Origin: Entoloma clypeatum
Taxonomy: Eukaryota; Basidiomycota; Agaricomycetes; Agaricales; Entolomataceae
DNA: 64,000 nt
NCBI GenBank assembly: GCA_963565915.1
Contig: OY751490.1
Location: 1,798,001-1,862,000 of the forward strand
Direction: 5' to 3'
Of the stretch, positions 63,318 to 64,000 are shown piece by piece. Below the pieces are notes generated by a model. That model did no database searches. It had not been told where the DNA came from and saw nothing but the letters and a program-made list of their open reading frames with translations. Numbering within the stretch: the stretch's first letter is position 1; each line of letters begins with the position of its first letter. The translations under genes were made by a program, and so were the position numbers.

Positions 63318-63666
63318 TGTTGAACATATTGCCAGATATGTCGCACTATGTGCTTGTCACAGAAAGTGACTGTAAGTCACTATTACCATATATGTGAGTT
63401 TATGGTATAACCACGGACGCATGACTTGTTTATGTATTGTTTGTACAATGGTCCGTGCGCATATTGGATTAGTATAAATACCCATGTATTTAGTACGGTG
63501 AATCCTAACTTCTTGAACACCCCAGTTCTTTGAGTTAACTAACAAGCTAGTCCAGCTTCTAGAATATCTTTAGTTACTCTTAACCAGGTTAGTAGAGCTT
63601 CCTTCATGCCTTCGTACCGTTACATCTTGAGCGCCCTTTGGGCTGCCTATGTCGGTTACTTCATTA
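63318..63666 (+). repeat. Copia-C 3' LTR
   Basis: 349 bp, one difference from the 5' LTR. Preceded by agtgagggggag and followed by the duplication tgtcg. Confidence 0.93.
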
Positions 63667-64000
63667 TGTCGGTGGAGGGTGCAGCATGATTCTGTTAAAC
63701 ACATGTATTGATGTAGTTCTAACAATAGATACAAAATTATCGTGGAGGCGGGAAACATTGGGCGGGGGGACGGGATGGAGGGCGGGATATATTCGGGACG
63801 GAAGGGCGGAACAGGGAGTGGGGGAATGATGGGAAAGGGGAGGTGGAGAACATTGATGGCAACGAGTACAGTGATGGCAACCGCCTCACCAAGCCGAGCA
63901 ACAGCTCCAGCATATAATAAGTCCCCACTTTATCCAGGGTTTATCAGTGGAAGCCTTAGATCAATACAAATGACTCTAATTAGAAGTGACGGCAATATGA
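63667..64000. other. Right flank, nothing recognised
   Basis: A GGCGGGA-rich stretch (63745-63830) and AT-rich end. No ORF or repeat that I can support. Confidence 0.4.

Larger units (their letters stand above)
56913..63666 (+). mobile_element. Copia-C: young, apparently intact Ty1/Copia element with extra ORF
   Basis: 6754 bp with 349-bp LTRs (56913-57261, 63318-63666) that I read as identical except one CpG transition (gatgc/gacgc). Perfect duplication tgtcg (56908-56912, 63667-63671). Order: LTR, initiator-tRNA-type primer site, ORF0, gag-pol, polypurine tract agtgagggggag, LTR. There is no stop in either ORF. The near-zero LTR divergence and open frames suggest very recent or current mobility. 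Confidence 0.95.

Noticed and set aside
63740..63928. Short ORFs in the GGCGGGA-rich right flank
   Set aside because: Low complexity, no conserved motif, no start context.

Overview
This window looks like heterochromatin from a filamentous fungus, most probably an agaricomycete basidiomycete. That assignment is inference. It rests on chromodomain-bearing Ty3/Gypsy elements, Ty1/Copia elements, Tc1-like and hAT-like DNA transposons, a 59-nt GTGAGT..TTAG intron, a Zn(II)2Cys6 motif and degenerate CCCTAA tracts. I found no convincing host gene. Almost everything that can be recognised is a mobile element or a decayed piece of one. Many disabling changes are CGA-to-TGA stops, and LTR pairs differ mostly at CpG sites, as expected from deamination of methylated CpG.

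Layout. 1-12 kb: copies of a dispersed repeat (called R1 here), remnants of LTR elements, a telomere-like tract, a 1.25-kb hAT-like element and a 258-bp MITE (each with perfect 8-bp target duplications), and a broken LINE reverse transcriptase. 11.8-19 kb: a Tc1-like transposase split by a complete Gypsy element (Gypsy-1, 12373-18943, duplication attgc). 19-24.4 kb: R1 copies in both orientations, two more Tc1-like fragments around a 200-N assembly gap, a tRNA-derived repeat, another MITE and arrays of a ~20-bp minisatellite.

24.4-56.6 kb is one multiply nested locus. Gypsy-4 (minus strand, 24409-56612) was hit twice. Its integrase holds Gypsy-2 (25908-38879), whose RT holds Gypsy-3 (28284-35587). 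Its 5' LTR holds a hAT-like element (43372-56343), whose minisatellite core holds Copia-A (43988-56019), whose gag holds Copia-B (49311-55073). All these insertions except the outermost keep matching target duplications, so their order can be read directly. 56.9-63.7 kb: Copia-C is nearly pristine, with a single difference between its 349-bp LTRs and an open 1738-codon polyprotein frame.

The most interesting biology is in the elements' accessory genes and signals. Copia-C has an extra 278-codon ORF that starts inside its own LTR and encodes membrane segments and a cysteine cluster. Gypsy-3 carries an antisense two-exon gene whose splicing assembles a Zn(II)2Cys6 motif, plus a textbook -1 frameshift signal between gag and pol. 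The Gypsy-1/2 family has a conserved ORF after pol and a covarying hairpin beside the polypurine tract. All three Gypsy families show Tf1-like self-priming complementarity of 10-11 nt, whereas the Copia families have primer sites matching the anticodon arm of initiator tRNA-Met.
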